NCBI GenBank assembly: GCA_033816765.1
Contig: CM066287.1
Location: forward strand, 6,634,001-6,698,000
Origin: Nothopassalora personata
Lineage: Eukaryota > Ascomycota > Dothideomycetes > Mycosphaerellales > Mycosphaerellaceae
DNA length: 64,000 nt
Direction: 5' to 3'
The notes under the pieces are model-generated. The model worked only from the letters and a program-made list of their open reading frames with translations. It was not told the origin of the DNA and did not search any database. This document shows positions 51,317 to 62,917 of the stretch, one piece after another. The stretch's first letter is position 1. Each line of letters opens with the position of its first letter. Both the position numbers and the translations under genes were made by a program.

Positions 51317-53420
51317 TAGTTACCTTCGTAAAACCTATAAGGAGCATAACTTCGAACCTACGTAGAGACATTAGCGAAGCACCCGTCCTAGTAATACCGA
51401 TCGGAAATAAGGTTATATACGACCTTAGCGCTACGATAACCGTGTCTCTTATAGCATTCTATAACGATCTCCTTCTAAGCCTTATTATCGTTAATTACAA
51501 GTTATAACGGTACTCCTCGGCGCTTCTAGAAGAATAGCAATTAATCCCGGATAAAGAAATTAACGCTCTTCTTTACTAGCCGCCGGTACTTAGTACGGGT
51601 AATACTATCGGGCCGGGTCCTAGTTTCTATAACCTAAGCAAGTTACTAAGAGCTTTTAGAATATTAGTTCCCGAGATATCGTGTTTTCTAGATTTTAACT
51701 AGATAGGTGTCGACCGGCTCCGGGTACCCGAATAGCTTATTATTAATTATCCGGTCGACTTTGTCTTCGTTAGCTTCTATAGGTTCCTAAGGTATAGAGA
51801 GCCTACGAGATAGGGCATCCGGGCTAGTGTACCTAGTCCCCGTAACGTGCTTTACTTCGAACGTAAATAGCCTAATCTATACGACCTATCGAGCTATTAC
51901 CGAGTTAGGCAGGTCCGAAGCCGGCCGGTTAAGCTACTATATAAGTGTCTTAGTATTAACCTTAAGGACAAAATCAACGCTAGTGATATATCTCTAGATC
52001 TTCTTAAGCCCCTTAAGGACCCTAAGGCATTCCCGCTTACTAGCATTATATCTAGATTCTAACGCATTCTAGATTCTACTCTTATACCGTACCGGGTAAC
52101 GCCGTCGGGTACTGTCTATTAATTCTTAAGAAACGATACATCCCTATCTAGTACCGCTAGCATTAACTAAGATAAAGATAGACCTAGTACTAGGTAAGTA
52201 GTAGAGGGTAACTAAGGCTAGAGCCTATATAAGATATCTAGTAACCTCTTCTTTCGAGAACTGCTTATTTTCTATCTAGGTGAACTCGGCGTCCTTCTTT
52301 AGTAGCTTATATATTAGTCGAGCGATAATAACGAACTAGGGAATCTATATCCGGAAGTATATATATAGCCCTATATAGGTGTGGACCTCCTTAATATAGG
52401 TAGGCGTAGGCTAATCTAGAATCTTAGCTATAACCTTTAGGTTAGGATAGCGACTATCCGGGCTAGTAACGTACCTAACGATCTTAAGCTTTTCGTATAA
52501 CTATTAGGATTTGCCTCTAGCAACTACCGCATTAGCTCTTTCTAAGTTAGTAAGAACTAGATCTAGGGAAACAATGTGCTTAACGACCTATTTCCTTAAC
52601 CTAGGCTCTACTTCTATATTCCTATAGTCCTTAGTTAGTCCCTTAATACCGATGTTATCGAGAAACGGCTTCGCTCGATACGAGATATAATTAAGTAGAA
52701 TCTTTATTACCGTACGTACGAACTAAGTAACTAAATTAGTAGCTCCTTAAGGTAGAGTCGTATTACGTACTAGGCTAAGAGGGGTTATAAAGGCTATTAA
52801 GTCCCGGTAGGACTTATCTAAAGTAATCTAATCATAACCTAAAAACAGGTCTATAAGTAAAGCGACTCGGTACCCGGTAAAATCCTCTAAGGAGCTATCC
52901 GTATCCGGTGGAATGTTAGCATCGCGTATAGTAACCTTATTTAGGAGTATAGCTAAATTAATTAACCGATATAGCACATCGCTTCTAGAGGTATTAACTT
53001 TCTTTACGACTAGGAACTAGCTATTAGAATATGCCCCCTATAAGTATTCTAGGATGTTATTCTTAATCCGGGCCCTAATTATGCGTTTAATAACTGCCCT
53101 AAGACTTAGGTACAACCGGATAGGGCGTGCCTACTATAGCTTATAAGGGACCGTATTAATCTTCTAAGGTAGTATAACGTCGTGTCTAATTTGCCTTATA
53201 TAACTAAAATCCTAAGCGAGGACTGCCTCCCGGTTATAGAGTATCTTATCGAATAAGGCCCTTTCTATTAGTAATAGCTTAGTACTAACCTTAATTAAGG
53301 TAAGCCGTTCTAGAGTAATCTGGCTACCTCGCTCTATACTTAAGAATTTCTTAGTTAAGTACTTCCCGTTAAACGGACCTTGTCCTTTAAGCATCTTAGA
53401 CTCTAGGTATAGTGCCCTAC
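51317..53420 (-). pseudogene. Element Y reverse transcriptase and RNase H, RIPped
   Basis: Minus-strand text: a 60-codon open piece (53394-53212, KGQGPFNGKYLTKKFLSIER), then FSYIRQIRHDVILP, YR*LINLAILLNKVTIRDAN-like fingers, SYRDLIAFITPLSLVRNTTLP, the active-site region FLDNIGIKG (about 52650; D to N by RIP) and an RNase H start (FILVNASGTR). Ty3-type order is clear; the subgroup is not. Confidence 0.7.
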
Positions 53421-54620
53421 GCTTCTATTCTATATCTCCCTTAACTCGTGATTCTAGGCGCTCGTAAACGCTCGCGTCTACTAGCTTCTTCTTATCCGCC
53501 TTACGCTTATATATCGTAAAGACCTACGGCATCCTAATGTTAGCTATATGTTAGCCTACTTGTTACTTCCGTGCCTAAGCATTTAATGCAGATTACCTTA
53601 AGATCTCGGAGGGCTAATCCCCTTAAACTAAATAAACGTTAGTAATAGAATCTCCCTTAAACGCGCCTGTTTTAATTTCTATAACTCGTTCCTTTATTCT
53701 AGCACTCCTAAGCAATCCTAATAAGTAAGCTAAATAGTTACTAGGCGTTAGAGCCTTGCCGGGTTCCTATAGATACGTCGTGTCGTAGTCGTATCCGTTT
53801 TCCTTACTATAGCTATTTACCGGTCCCAGGACCGGTAAATTAAAGTCCGAGGTTTCTCCGAGATAGTGCGAGAACCTTACTAATTTTGTTAAATCCGGCT
53901 TTAGTAAGTTACCGGTAGGTTAAGCGCCGTAAATTAACCTACCCTTCTATTCCCCGACGCTTTTAATAGTTCTTAAAGGGTCTTATACCTATCCGAACTA
54001 ATTAGGGTAGTAAACATAATACTTTTACCTTTACGGCTAGTAATAGTCCCCTCCTACGAACTATTATCGTAGTTACGGGTAGTAAGCCGCACCTTACGGG
54101 CCTACGGTCGTCCTAGGATTATTAGTAAGTTTAGATCCGAGGAGATAAACATGTCTACCTAGTAGTAAACCCTAAATACCTAAACATCTAAATTGCCTAT
54201 AACATCTTTAAACTAGGTCCGCCCTCTAGGACCTCGAAAGGTAAGCTAAGTACTCGACATCACTAGTAACCTAAACCTATAAGCGTTCCTCTAGCCGACA
54301 ATATTTACCTCGGAACCCTTATTAATTAGTTACCTAATCTAGTTCTTATTTACCCTAAACTCCGCTACTACCTAAGGACTAGGGACTATAGTAAAGTTGT
54401 TAAGGACACTAGAGAGCCCGATTTTCTTAACGTCCTTATATAGCTTAGTAGTAGGGACCGTACCCTTAGAGTAAAGTATAGTTAAATACACTCCGACATA
54501 CTAGGCCTAACTATCTTTACGGAAGACCTCCTTATTATACTTAGGCTTATCTTTATAGGTAACTACTTATCTAGTACGAACCTTAGGGCCCTTTCCTATA
54601 AGGCGTCGTACTATAGCGAG

Positions 54621-54818
54621 TATAAGGGTAGCCTATAGCTAACCCTTACATGTAATGCGGCTATACCCGGCTTAGTATGCCGCACATAACGCGCATACGT
54701 ACACTAGGAGACGCGTATAGCGTCGATAGAAGAAAGTAAGCTTTAGTTCATCTACGATTAGAAGATCGTAGGCGTGCTATACATTACGACATCCCCTTAT
54801 AGCCTTACGGCCCTTATA
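54621..54818 (+). repeat. Solo LTR of the X family inside Y
   Basis: 198 bp, TATAAGGG...GGCCCTTATA, flanked by GCGAG at 54616-54620 and 54819-54823. It matches both X LTRs with transition differences. Since Y itself lies inside X, X-family elements were still moving after Y arrived. Confidence 0.9.
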
Positions 54819-55099
54819 GCGAGCTTCTCCTAAAGAGCGGGGGTGTTAGTAACGCGACCAAAGAGGGTAGCCTCGAACTAGCGACTATATCGAAACTAAT
54901 CCTAGGTATTTACATTAGGAAACGTCGTCTAGAGGATCTAATTAATCTAGTAGATGATACCTTCTTCCTTTATAACCGGGCTATTACTAGCCGAACTATA
55001 TTGTCGGACGTAGTTATTAATCCTTATAGTCTTAGCATTCTACATACGCTTCCTTTATACGAAGGGGGCGTTCACGGGACTAATAGGCATATCCTTAGG

Positions 55100-56800
55100 C
55101 AGTCCTTTACTAGCATCGTTCCCTAGTTCGTTTACTTAGGCATTATTTCCCCTTCCTAGGGTTACCCCGGATTTAGCTAATGATTAAGTTTCGCTTATTT
55201 AAGCATTAACTTCGTTAATTATTTTAACCTCCTACTAGTTAATCTTAGCTTACCGGATCTCCTGTTCTAATTAAAGGCGAACTTTCTTAGTAGCCTTAGC
55301 TCGGGCTCGTAGATCCTAGGCTAAGGACCGGGTCCTCGGGTACGGATTCTTTAGAATGCCTACGGGTGCCTTCCCTTTTACTTTATTAGACTATATAGGA
55401 TAGGTAGATACCTCGTTAAGCTCGCCTAAGTTAATCGCCTACTCCGCTTTACTTTCTCTAAATAAGACCTAATATGTCCTAGTAGCCTTCTCCGTTTAGC
55501 TAGACCGTACGTCCTAAGGGCTATACTTTATTAAATGCCTAAAGTTAGGAGGGGGCTTAGAATAATTAGGAGGCGTAACCTTTATTACCCTAGTATAGTC
55601 CCTACCTATCTATTACTTACGTAGTACGGGAATTTTATACTAGTTATTAAACTCGATCGGCCTATAATGTTCTTCGAGTAGAGGGAGCATATAGAGTAGT
55701 TTTAGTTTACTATAGTCCCTCCGAAAGTTAAATTTAGTAGGATGCGGATAGCCTTCTTTCCCTAGATACTACTAGTTGTTCGGGGCAAGGTATACGTAGT
55801 CCCGGGATATTAAGAACCTTATCACCCTACAATTACTAGCCTAGTGCTTCGAACTACTACAGTTATAGTAAGAACCATCTATCGCTTTAGACTGTTTGCG
55901 ATTCTAGGATAGGAGACGCTACATTACGTAAACCTATAGCTTAGTGTCTAGGGCGTGCCTCTCCGGTTACATAGAGCGTTAATTCTCGCTCGGGTAGAAG
56001 GAACCCGCGTCCGCGACGCGACCGCCCTAGTATGTACGTATACTTATTTTAGCTACCTTCTAGATTAGGTTATTATTAATAACAGTCCTAGAGGTGGCCT
56101 TCTTAAGCGTGTTAATCTTAGGCTTAAGGCGCGGCATTTACTTTACGACTAAGCGGTATAGCTAAGGTAAAGTAAGAGGAAAATCTATATGTATAGCTTT
56201 CTATCCCTCCTTACTATCTACGATACTAGTAGCTTTATTGAGGATCCTCTAAAAGTTCCTAAACTTCTTAGGCTACTTTAGGTAAAGCCCGCAAGCCTTA
56301 TAGACCGCTTTTACGACTGCCTCTAGTAATCCCTAAAGGAGGACGCGACTCCGGGAGCTATTATCTAAATCCTTAGGTTTAATTAGGTCACTTAAGGATA
56401 TAAACAGGCGGATGAATTCCTTTACATCCTATTCTTCGGGCCTCTTACCTTACTACGCCCTAATAATCTCCTTAAGATATTCCCGACTCCCTAACATCGA
56501 GTAGGCGTTAAACCTTAAGAACTCTAATAAGAACGCCCTCCTAAAACGTACCTTATTAGTAAGCTACCTAGGCAGTCTTATAACTATACGCCGGATAGTA
56601 GTTTCGCAATTACGCTTAAACCTACCCTAGAAATTATCCTTCTTAATAGATACCCGAGGCGGATACTAGTCTATTAGGTCGCTAAACCGCTCCTAGAACT
56701 TAGTAGCATTAGTACTATTAAAGAACGGATTCTTAGCACCTCCTAGAGGTAGAAAGCGAGGGCTAGCGTTCTCTATTACTACTACTAATCGTCTAAAGAG
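55100..56800 (-). pseudogene. Element Y gag, RIPped
   Basis: A minus-strand frame with long recognisable text (RRAFLLEFLRFNAYSMLGSR, EFIRLFISLSDLIKPKDLD, VVKAVYKACGLYLK) leads to a zinc knuckle YYNCSSSKH*ASNC at about 55870-55820. There the first Cys has become Tyr and the spacing is x2-x4-x4. A Pro/Lys-rich part and a Glu-rich helix follow. Confidence 0.72.
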
Positions 56801-57128
56801 GATAGTTATAGTATCTATTCTAATTATGCTATTCGTGCCTACACCTATACCTAATTTAGCGGCGTTAGTTCCGCTTCTCCCTTCTTTACTAGATTTAGGT
56901 GTTTCCCCTTCCTCCGATTCCTCTATCCCCTTATAAGGGATAGAGTCCCTATAGACCCCTTCTATTTTCGTAGGGTTTATAGGCTACTCGTAGCCTCTAC
57001 CTATGTCGGCAAAGGTGCTAAGTTTTTCTAGTAATGTAGCCGTATCTATTATTACGTAGTACTTACTTTAGAATGTACTAATACTAGTTATTGCTTAATA
57101 GGACCTTATAACCGTGATTGTTACTAAA

Positions 57129-57240
57129 TACCTTGGACCTTAAGTGTTTTTGACCTTAGTCGACCTTAACCGTAAACCTTAACCTTAAGTAATAACCTTA
57201 ACCGTAAACCTTAGACCTTAAACCGTAATTTTAACCTTAT
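57129..57240. repeat. Degenerate CCTTAA-rich minisatellite
   Basis: Irregular copies of ACCTTAACCGTAAACCTTA lie in the leader of Y, between its 5' LTR and gag. The telomere-like look (CCTTAA) is superficial, and the units vary in length. Confidence 0.7.
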
Positions 57241-57305
57241 AAACTAGATGCTAATACGCTACCGGGTGTACACTTAATACCCTCCCTTATTAACTACTAA
57301 AATAA

Positions 57306-57672
57306 TGTCTACTAACCACCCTATGTAGGCCTATCCGAGTTGTAGTGGTATAGAGCGGCGCTTATGTAAGCAGGGGTATTTGCCGGTCCCGGAACCGTGA
57401 AATTAGGTTACGTAACGAGTAGCGCAGTAGCTAGATAAATAAGAGGATTAGCGGACTTAAACCCCTATACCCTCTACTCGAGAGGTATAAATTGAATTGT
57501 TTTCTTAATGCTACGCTTACAATGCTTAACTGCGCAGTATATATCTTAATAGCTATACTAGGTCCTACTAGCTTACCTAAATGTCTAATTAAACTAAAAT
57601 GAAATTAGGGTAAGTTAGACCTAAGGGACCCCCTCTAAACCTAAGGTTAACACAACCTATTAGTCGTTAATA
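57306..57672 (-). repeat. 5' LTR of element Y
   Basis: 367 bp; partner of 39698-40064 and less altered. Confidence 0.9.
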
Positions 57673-60600
57673 ATAGGTAGGCCGTTAGTTATTTTAGGTA
57701 GACCCTAGCGGTATCGTAATCGGATAGTAAAGGCCGATAAGGATAACTAGTAGTACTACGGTATAGAGACGCCTACGATTTAGTAGCGTAACGTACGCAA
57801 GTTCCTTAAGGATCTTGAGAGCTTAAAGTAGGTTTATACGATAAGTGTTTAGGTTATTACTATAGTAGTATCCGAAGGAGAGGGCCCCTTATAGCCTAAA
57901 GAATTTATAGACTTCCGAGATATATATGCACCTAATAAGTAGGCGAAGCGTAAGATGCCCGATAGGATTAAGTATACGATTAATCTCGTTAAAGGAAAGA
58001 AACCCCCTTTTAAGCCGCTATACTACTAGTCCTTAACTAAGCTAGAGACCTTAAAGGAGTACCTTACGTAAGTAATAGAGAAGGGGTGGATTAGGCGATC
58101 CGTAAGCGAGGCGGGTACGCCTATCCTATTCGTGCTAAAGAAGAATAGCACTCTTAGGCTCTATATAGATTATAGAGGCCTAAATAAGATTATAGTAAAG
58201 AACCGGTACCTACTGCCCCTAATTAGTAAGACCTTAGATAGGCTATAGGGCGCTAGGCTCTTTACTACAATCGACCTATAGGATGCCTACTACCGTATTC
58301 CTATTAAGCGAGGAGACGAGTAGAAGACTACGTTTCGTACGCGATACGGTTACTACGAGTACTTAGTTATACCTTTTAGGTTAACTAACGCACTAGCTAC
58401 CTTTTAGGGGTACATTAATAAGGCCCTTACTAGATTAATAGATAAAATCTACGTAGTCTACCTAGATAACAACCTTATCTATAGCGTAACGCGTAAGGAG
58501 CACGTACGAGCCGTACGCGCGGTACTAGAGAGGCTACGAAAGTTCGCCCTATTTACGAACCTAAAGAAGTATAGCTTCTTCTAGAAGAATGCCGAGTTCC
58601 TAGGATTTATCGTAAGTGTCGTAGGCGTATTAATAGATAGGAGCCGGGTAGCCGCAATTAAGGAATAGCCTACGCCTACGAGTTTTTATAAGGTTTAATC
58701 CTTCCTAGGATTCTATAACTTCTATAGGCGCTTTATCGAAGGGTACTCGAGGATTACGAAGCTATTAATAGACCTACTAAAGGAATATAAGAATAGTAAG
58801 AAGTAAGGGCCTCTTATATAGTCCGCTTACGAGGAGTAAGCGTTCTAACGGCTAAAAGCTAGGTTCCTCGGAGCACCTATCCTAAGGCACTTCGATCCTT
58901 CGTTACGTACGAGGGTTAAAACGGATGCCTTAGGTTTTACGATTATAGGCATTATCTCTTAGTTATTTAGGACTAAGTAGCATCTAATTGCCTTCTATTC
59001 TCGTAAGATAATACCTACCGAGTACAATTATAAGACCTATAACTAAGAGCTACTAGTAGTAGTAGAGGCATTTAAGCATTAGCGACCGTACCTCGAAGGC
59101 GCATTATATACGGTTTAGGTACTAGTTAACTATACGAACCTATAGGGTTTTATAATAGTAAAGTAGCTAAACGGGAGGTAAGCTCGATAAGCGACGTTTC
59201 TATAATCTTTCGACTTCGTAGTAAAGCATAGGTCGGGGAAGAGTAACCTAGCCGATACGCTATCGTAACGTAGTAACTACGTACGCGTAGCGTAGTAGAC
59301 GTCGAACTTACTTCCTACGCTATAAAGTAAGCTATCTTTCTAGAAGGAATCCCTATTAAGAGAGGACGAGCCTATAGTAAGGCTCGTAACCGCTACCTAC
59401 GAGAAGATATAGGATAAGGCAACGATAATAGTAGTAGGAGCCTATAAGCCGTAGGGGACCCGATCGCTACTAGTAAGAGTATACGCTATAATAATGTAGG
59501 GCGGCCTAGGTAAACTGCTTATACTACTAATAAAAATCGTATAGGGGAGAGACGATAGGTACGTCGTATACTTATCGTAGGCGCCTAGCGAAGGGGACGC
59601 TAAGGACTAGTATATAAAAGACGGGTTAGTCTATCGTAGGAACACGATTATAGTACCCGAAGATTATGTAGTAAGAGCATAGCTACTCTATATGTATTAT
59701 AATAACCTACTAGTAGGGCACTTTAGTAAGGTAAAGACTAAAGAGCTACTGCGACGTCATTACTAGTAGGAATTACTTAGTAAGGAAGTAAGGGAGTATA
59801 TTAGAAACTATAGGGCTTATTAGACCTCGAAGGCGAGGCGCTATCGACCCTACGGTAAGCTACGGCTACTACCTAGGCTAGACGGTCTATAGTAGGAAAT
59901 TACTATAGATTTTATTACGGACCTACCGCTAAGTAAGCGAGGAGAATGCGTATATAATGCGATCCTAGTAATCGTCGACCGCTACTCTAAAATAAACTTG
60001 TACATTTCTACGACTAAGACATATATAGCGGCGGAGCTTACGAGGATCTTACGAGACGAAGTCGTGCGGTATTATAGTGTACTAGCGGGCATAGTAAGTA
60101 ACCGCGGGTTAGTGTTTACGAGTAAGTTCTAAAGTAACTTCTACTTCGAGGCGTAGGTAAAGCGTAAGCTATCTATAGCTTTCTACCCTTAGACTAACGG
60201 CTAGACTAAGAGGGTAAACTAAACCTTAGAACAGTACCTTCGTTATTACTATAGCGAGAACTAGATAGAGTAGGCTAAGTAGCTAGCTATTGCTAAATTC
60301 GTATGTAATAACAGCGTCTACCCTACGCTACGTATAAGCCTATTCAAGATAGCGTATAGTTAGAGACCTAAGATTGCCCTAACACCTATAGGATCTCGAG
60401 GCGAGATCCGGGAAGGGGAGGTACTAGTAGCGGTAGACTTAGTTAACTGTATATAAGAGATACGTGCTACGCTTACGAAGCGTTAGGAAATCGTAGTAGC
60501 TAATTAGACTCGCTACTATAATAAGACTTATAAGGCTAAGAGCTATTGCGTAGGCGACATAGTCTTATTATCTACGAAGAACCTAAGGTTAGCATTACTA

Positions 60601-60960
60601 AAGAAGAAGATAGGTCCGAAGTTTATTAGACCGTACCGTATTATCGACGCTATCGGTTCATAGGCGTACCGCCTAGTACTGCTAGCTAACTTAAGAATTT
60701 ATAATGTATTCTATATATCCCTCCTCGAGCCGTACGCGGGTAGCGAGAAGGATAGAGGCACTATAGCCCTCGCTAATAAGGACGGGGAATATAAAGTAGA
60801 GGCAGTACTAGGAAAGGGTAAGTATAAGGGTAAAGTATAGTACCTAGTGCGATAGAAGGGCTAGCTAGAAGAGTATAATAGCTAGGAGCTAGTATAAGGA
60901 CTCGCGAATGCTACGCGTATAGTAGCCGAATATAAGGCGTTAGCGAAGATAGTATAAGCC
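57673..60960 (+). pseudogene. Element X pol: protease end, RT, RNase H, integrase, chromodomain
   Basis: Text resumes after Y with RPLVILGRP, the protease end. RT follows ([22 protein letters not shown] at 58459-58470 for YLDD), RNase H (YNYKTYN*ELLVVVEAFKH), integrase (VGHFSKVKTKELL, ITIDFITDLP, IVSNRGLVF, TNG*TKRVN) and a chromodomain at about 60790-60890 (YKVEAVLGKGKYKGKV*YLV). Stops are almost all TAG at former Gln and Trp codons. Active-site changes plus stops show it is dead. Confidence 0.82.
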
Positions 60961-61439
60961 GGCGGAAGGATCCGCGAAGGCTACGCGTATAGTAGTCGAA
61001 TATAAGGTACCTACGAAGGCCGTATAAGGCGCTAAAATAAGGGCATAGGTTATGCATTTAGGCCTTAACCCTTTAGTAGCTAGATATAAGGACCTTACTC
61101 TTTAGATACAACCTCCTCTTTTTACTAATAATACGGGGGGGAGGCCTATCCGATAGTATCTATATTAACGGTAGCCTCTACCCCCGATAGTAAAATTAGC
61201 TATAACCTACATATAAGACACTAACCTATAGTATGTTCTATCGAACTAAAAGGCTTACTTACTTAGTTAAGTAAACACCCCCGATAGTAATAATATTAGA
61301 GAGGGAGGTAAGGAGAGAGAAGAGTAGAGAGAAGAGTATTTATTTTAAAAACAAACTTTTATAGGCGCGCTACGGCGCTACGTAGACAAAAGACAGGCGC
61401 GTAGTAGGCGGCTAACATACGTAGAGCGCGCGATTACTC
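60961..61439. other. Element X 3' non-coding part
   Basis: RIPped sequence with two short purine/G-rich patches (for example ACGGGGGGGAGG at 61130-61141, possibly an internal polypurine tract) and purine-rich AGAGAGGG runs at 61293-61340. No reading frame is seen. Confidence 0.5.
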
Positions 61440-62305
61440 GTTATTATTATCCTTATTATCCTCCTTATTATACTCGCCACGTAGGGCTAGTAGTAAGAAG
61501 GCCCTATCGGCCGTAGTAGTATTAATGTTTCTAGCGTATAGGAACTATAACTACGGTTAGTATAGAACACTTATACGATACGTATATTACTTACCGTACG
61601 GCCGAGCTCGAAGAGCCTATTAAGGGCCCTATTCTACTCTTGCTATAGAACTACGGACGTAGTAGCGGCGGCGGAGGAGGGGGTAGTAGTAGTAGAGGCG
61701 CCGGCGAAGCGTACGCGGGTGTCGCCTATACGCTTATTCTTATAGGTACTAAACTGCCTCTTAGCCTAGGAGGAGGTTAGCCGATTTATATAGGAAGCGA
61801 TAGTACGCCGTATACGGCGGGCGTAGGGAGCGCTAGCGAGGCGTAGCACTTACCTCTAAGATCTACTCGCCTAGCTAGGCGTAGACCTCGTACTACTAGT
61901 CTAGAGCATCCTACTCTTACTTAGTAATAGGATTGCTAAGCCCCTAGATAAGCTTATCGCGCTAAGCGCGAGCGGCGCGTAGGCGAGCTACTAGCTACGC
62001 GATAGCGACGCTAGTATTACTAACGTAGGGGTGCCTAATGTTTCTATAGCGCCTACACTTCTTAAGTAACTCGCCGGTAGTAATACTATTATACGTATCC
62101 TGCTCGTCTACTATACTATTAGTAAGCGTATTGTAAGCGAAGAGCGTAACGAATACTTACTAGTTACGAAGTATAGGAGATAACGTATATACATCTTAAT
62201 GTCTATACCTAGGCGCCTAGCTAGTAAGGACTTAGGGGTCTACGGCCCTAGTACGCTAAACTTACGCTTCGCTAGCGTATCTAGTGCGCCGAGCGCGCTA
62301 GACAT
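61440..62305 (-). pseudogene. Antisense frame of element X
   Basis: ATG 62305 opens about 285 codons on the minus strand, opposite to X pol and beside its 3' LTR, broken mostly by TAG. It reads MSSALGALDTLAKRKFSVLG, then SLLARRLGIDIKMYIRYLL, and later KRIGDTRVRFAGAS, a Thr/Ser/Ala run, and NRALNRLFELGRTVSN. No Cys cluster is evident and I recognise no domain. Position and orientation are the same as for the antisense frames of N, O and Z. Confidence 0.5.
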
Positions 62306-62719
62306 CTATGCTAGTAGTACTAGTAATAGTATTAGTAGTACTAATAGGCCCCCTATAAGGGCCTCCTAGCGGAGCTAGTCTTAGATAGCTTCCTCTAAAG
62401 CTATAGTAGTACTAGCGGGTCGCTAGATAGTCGCTAGCGAGGAGCTAGTAGATCGCTAGTAGTACGGGTGTAGTACGCTACGAGAACGTAGTATAAGGGA
62501 AAAGAAGGAAAAGGAGGGAGAGGGTACGCTTCTTAAACCCTCGAGTTAGTTAACCCGGTAACTATAACTTTATACCTACCTATACCCCGATAATAACACG
62601 CACGAGACCCGTAGGCGGGTCGTATAGTAACGGAATCTACAAGAAGTAGATAGATTACTTATATAGAAACCTCCTAAAGCCGCGAGCTAAGGGTAGCTCG
62701 TCCTAGAAGGGGAGGCAGT

Positions 62720-62917
62720 TATAAGGGTAGCCTATAGCTAACCCTTATATATAATGCGGCTATGCCCGGCTTAGTATGCCGTACGTAACGCGCATACGTA
62801 CACTAGGAGACGCGTATAGCGTCTATAGAAGAAAGTAAGCTTTAGTTTATCTACGATTAGAAGATCGTAGGCGTGCTATATATTACGACATCCCCTTATA
62901 GCCTTACGGTCCTTATA
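62720..62917 (+). repeat. 3' LTR of element X
   Basis: 198 bp, preceded by the polypurine tract AGAAGGGGAGGCAG and followed by the TSD GAGGA (62918-62922). It keeps CpA at several sites where the 5' LTR has TpA. Confidence 0.92.

Larger units (their letters stand above)
39698..57672 (-). mobile_element. Element Y: RIPped minus-strand Ty3-type element, itself carrying Z
   Basis: Two 367-bp LTRs (39698-40064, 57306-57672; TGTCTACTAAC...GTCGTTAATA) with transition differences only. Read on the minus strand: gag (about 56800-55100), RT and RNase H (about 53400-51320), then, beyond Z, an unrecognised frame (43004-40700). A polypurine tract (plus-strand TATCCTCCCTTATT, 40065-40078) adjoins the lower LTR, so the lower LTR is the 3' one. 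ATAG occurs at both outer flanks (39691-39694, 57673-57676), an imperfect TSD. Insertion split the protease of X. Confidence 0.82.
28105..62917 (+). mobile_element. Element X: RIPped Ty3-type chromovirus, split by three nested insertions
   Basis: Its two 198-bp LTRs (28105-28302, 62720-62917) differ only by C/T and G/A changes and are flanked by the TSD GAGGA. Gag lies at about 30827-31183 and 38610-39400, protease at about 39470-39690 and 57673-57740, RT, RNase H, integrase and chromodomain at 57740-60960, an antisense frame at 62305-61440, and a polypurine tract (AGAAGGGGAGGCAG) just before 62720. The insertions are N (28382-30821), C1 (31189-38604) and Y (39698-57672). Without them X is about 7 kb. 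Confidence 0.85.
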
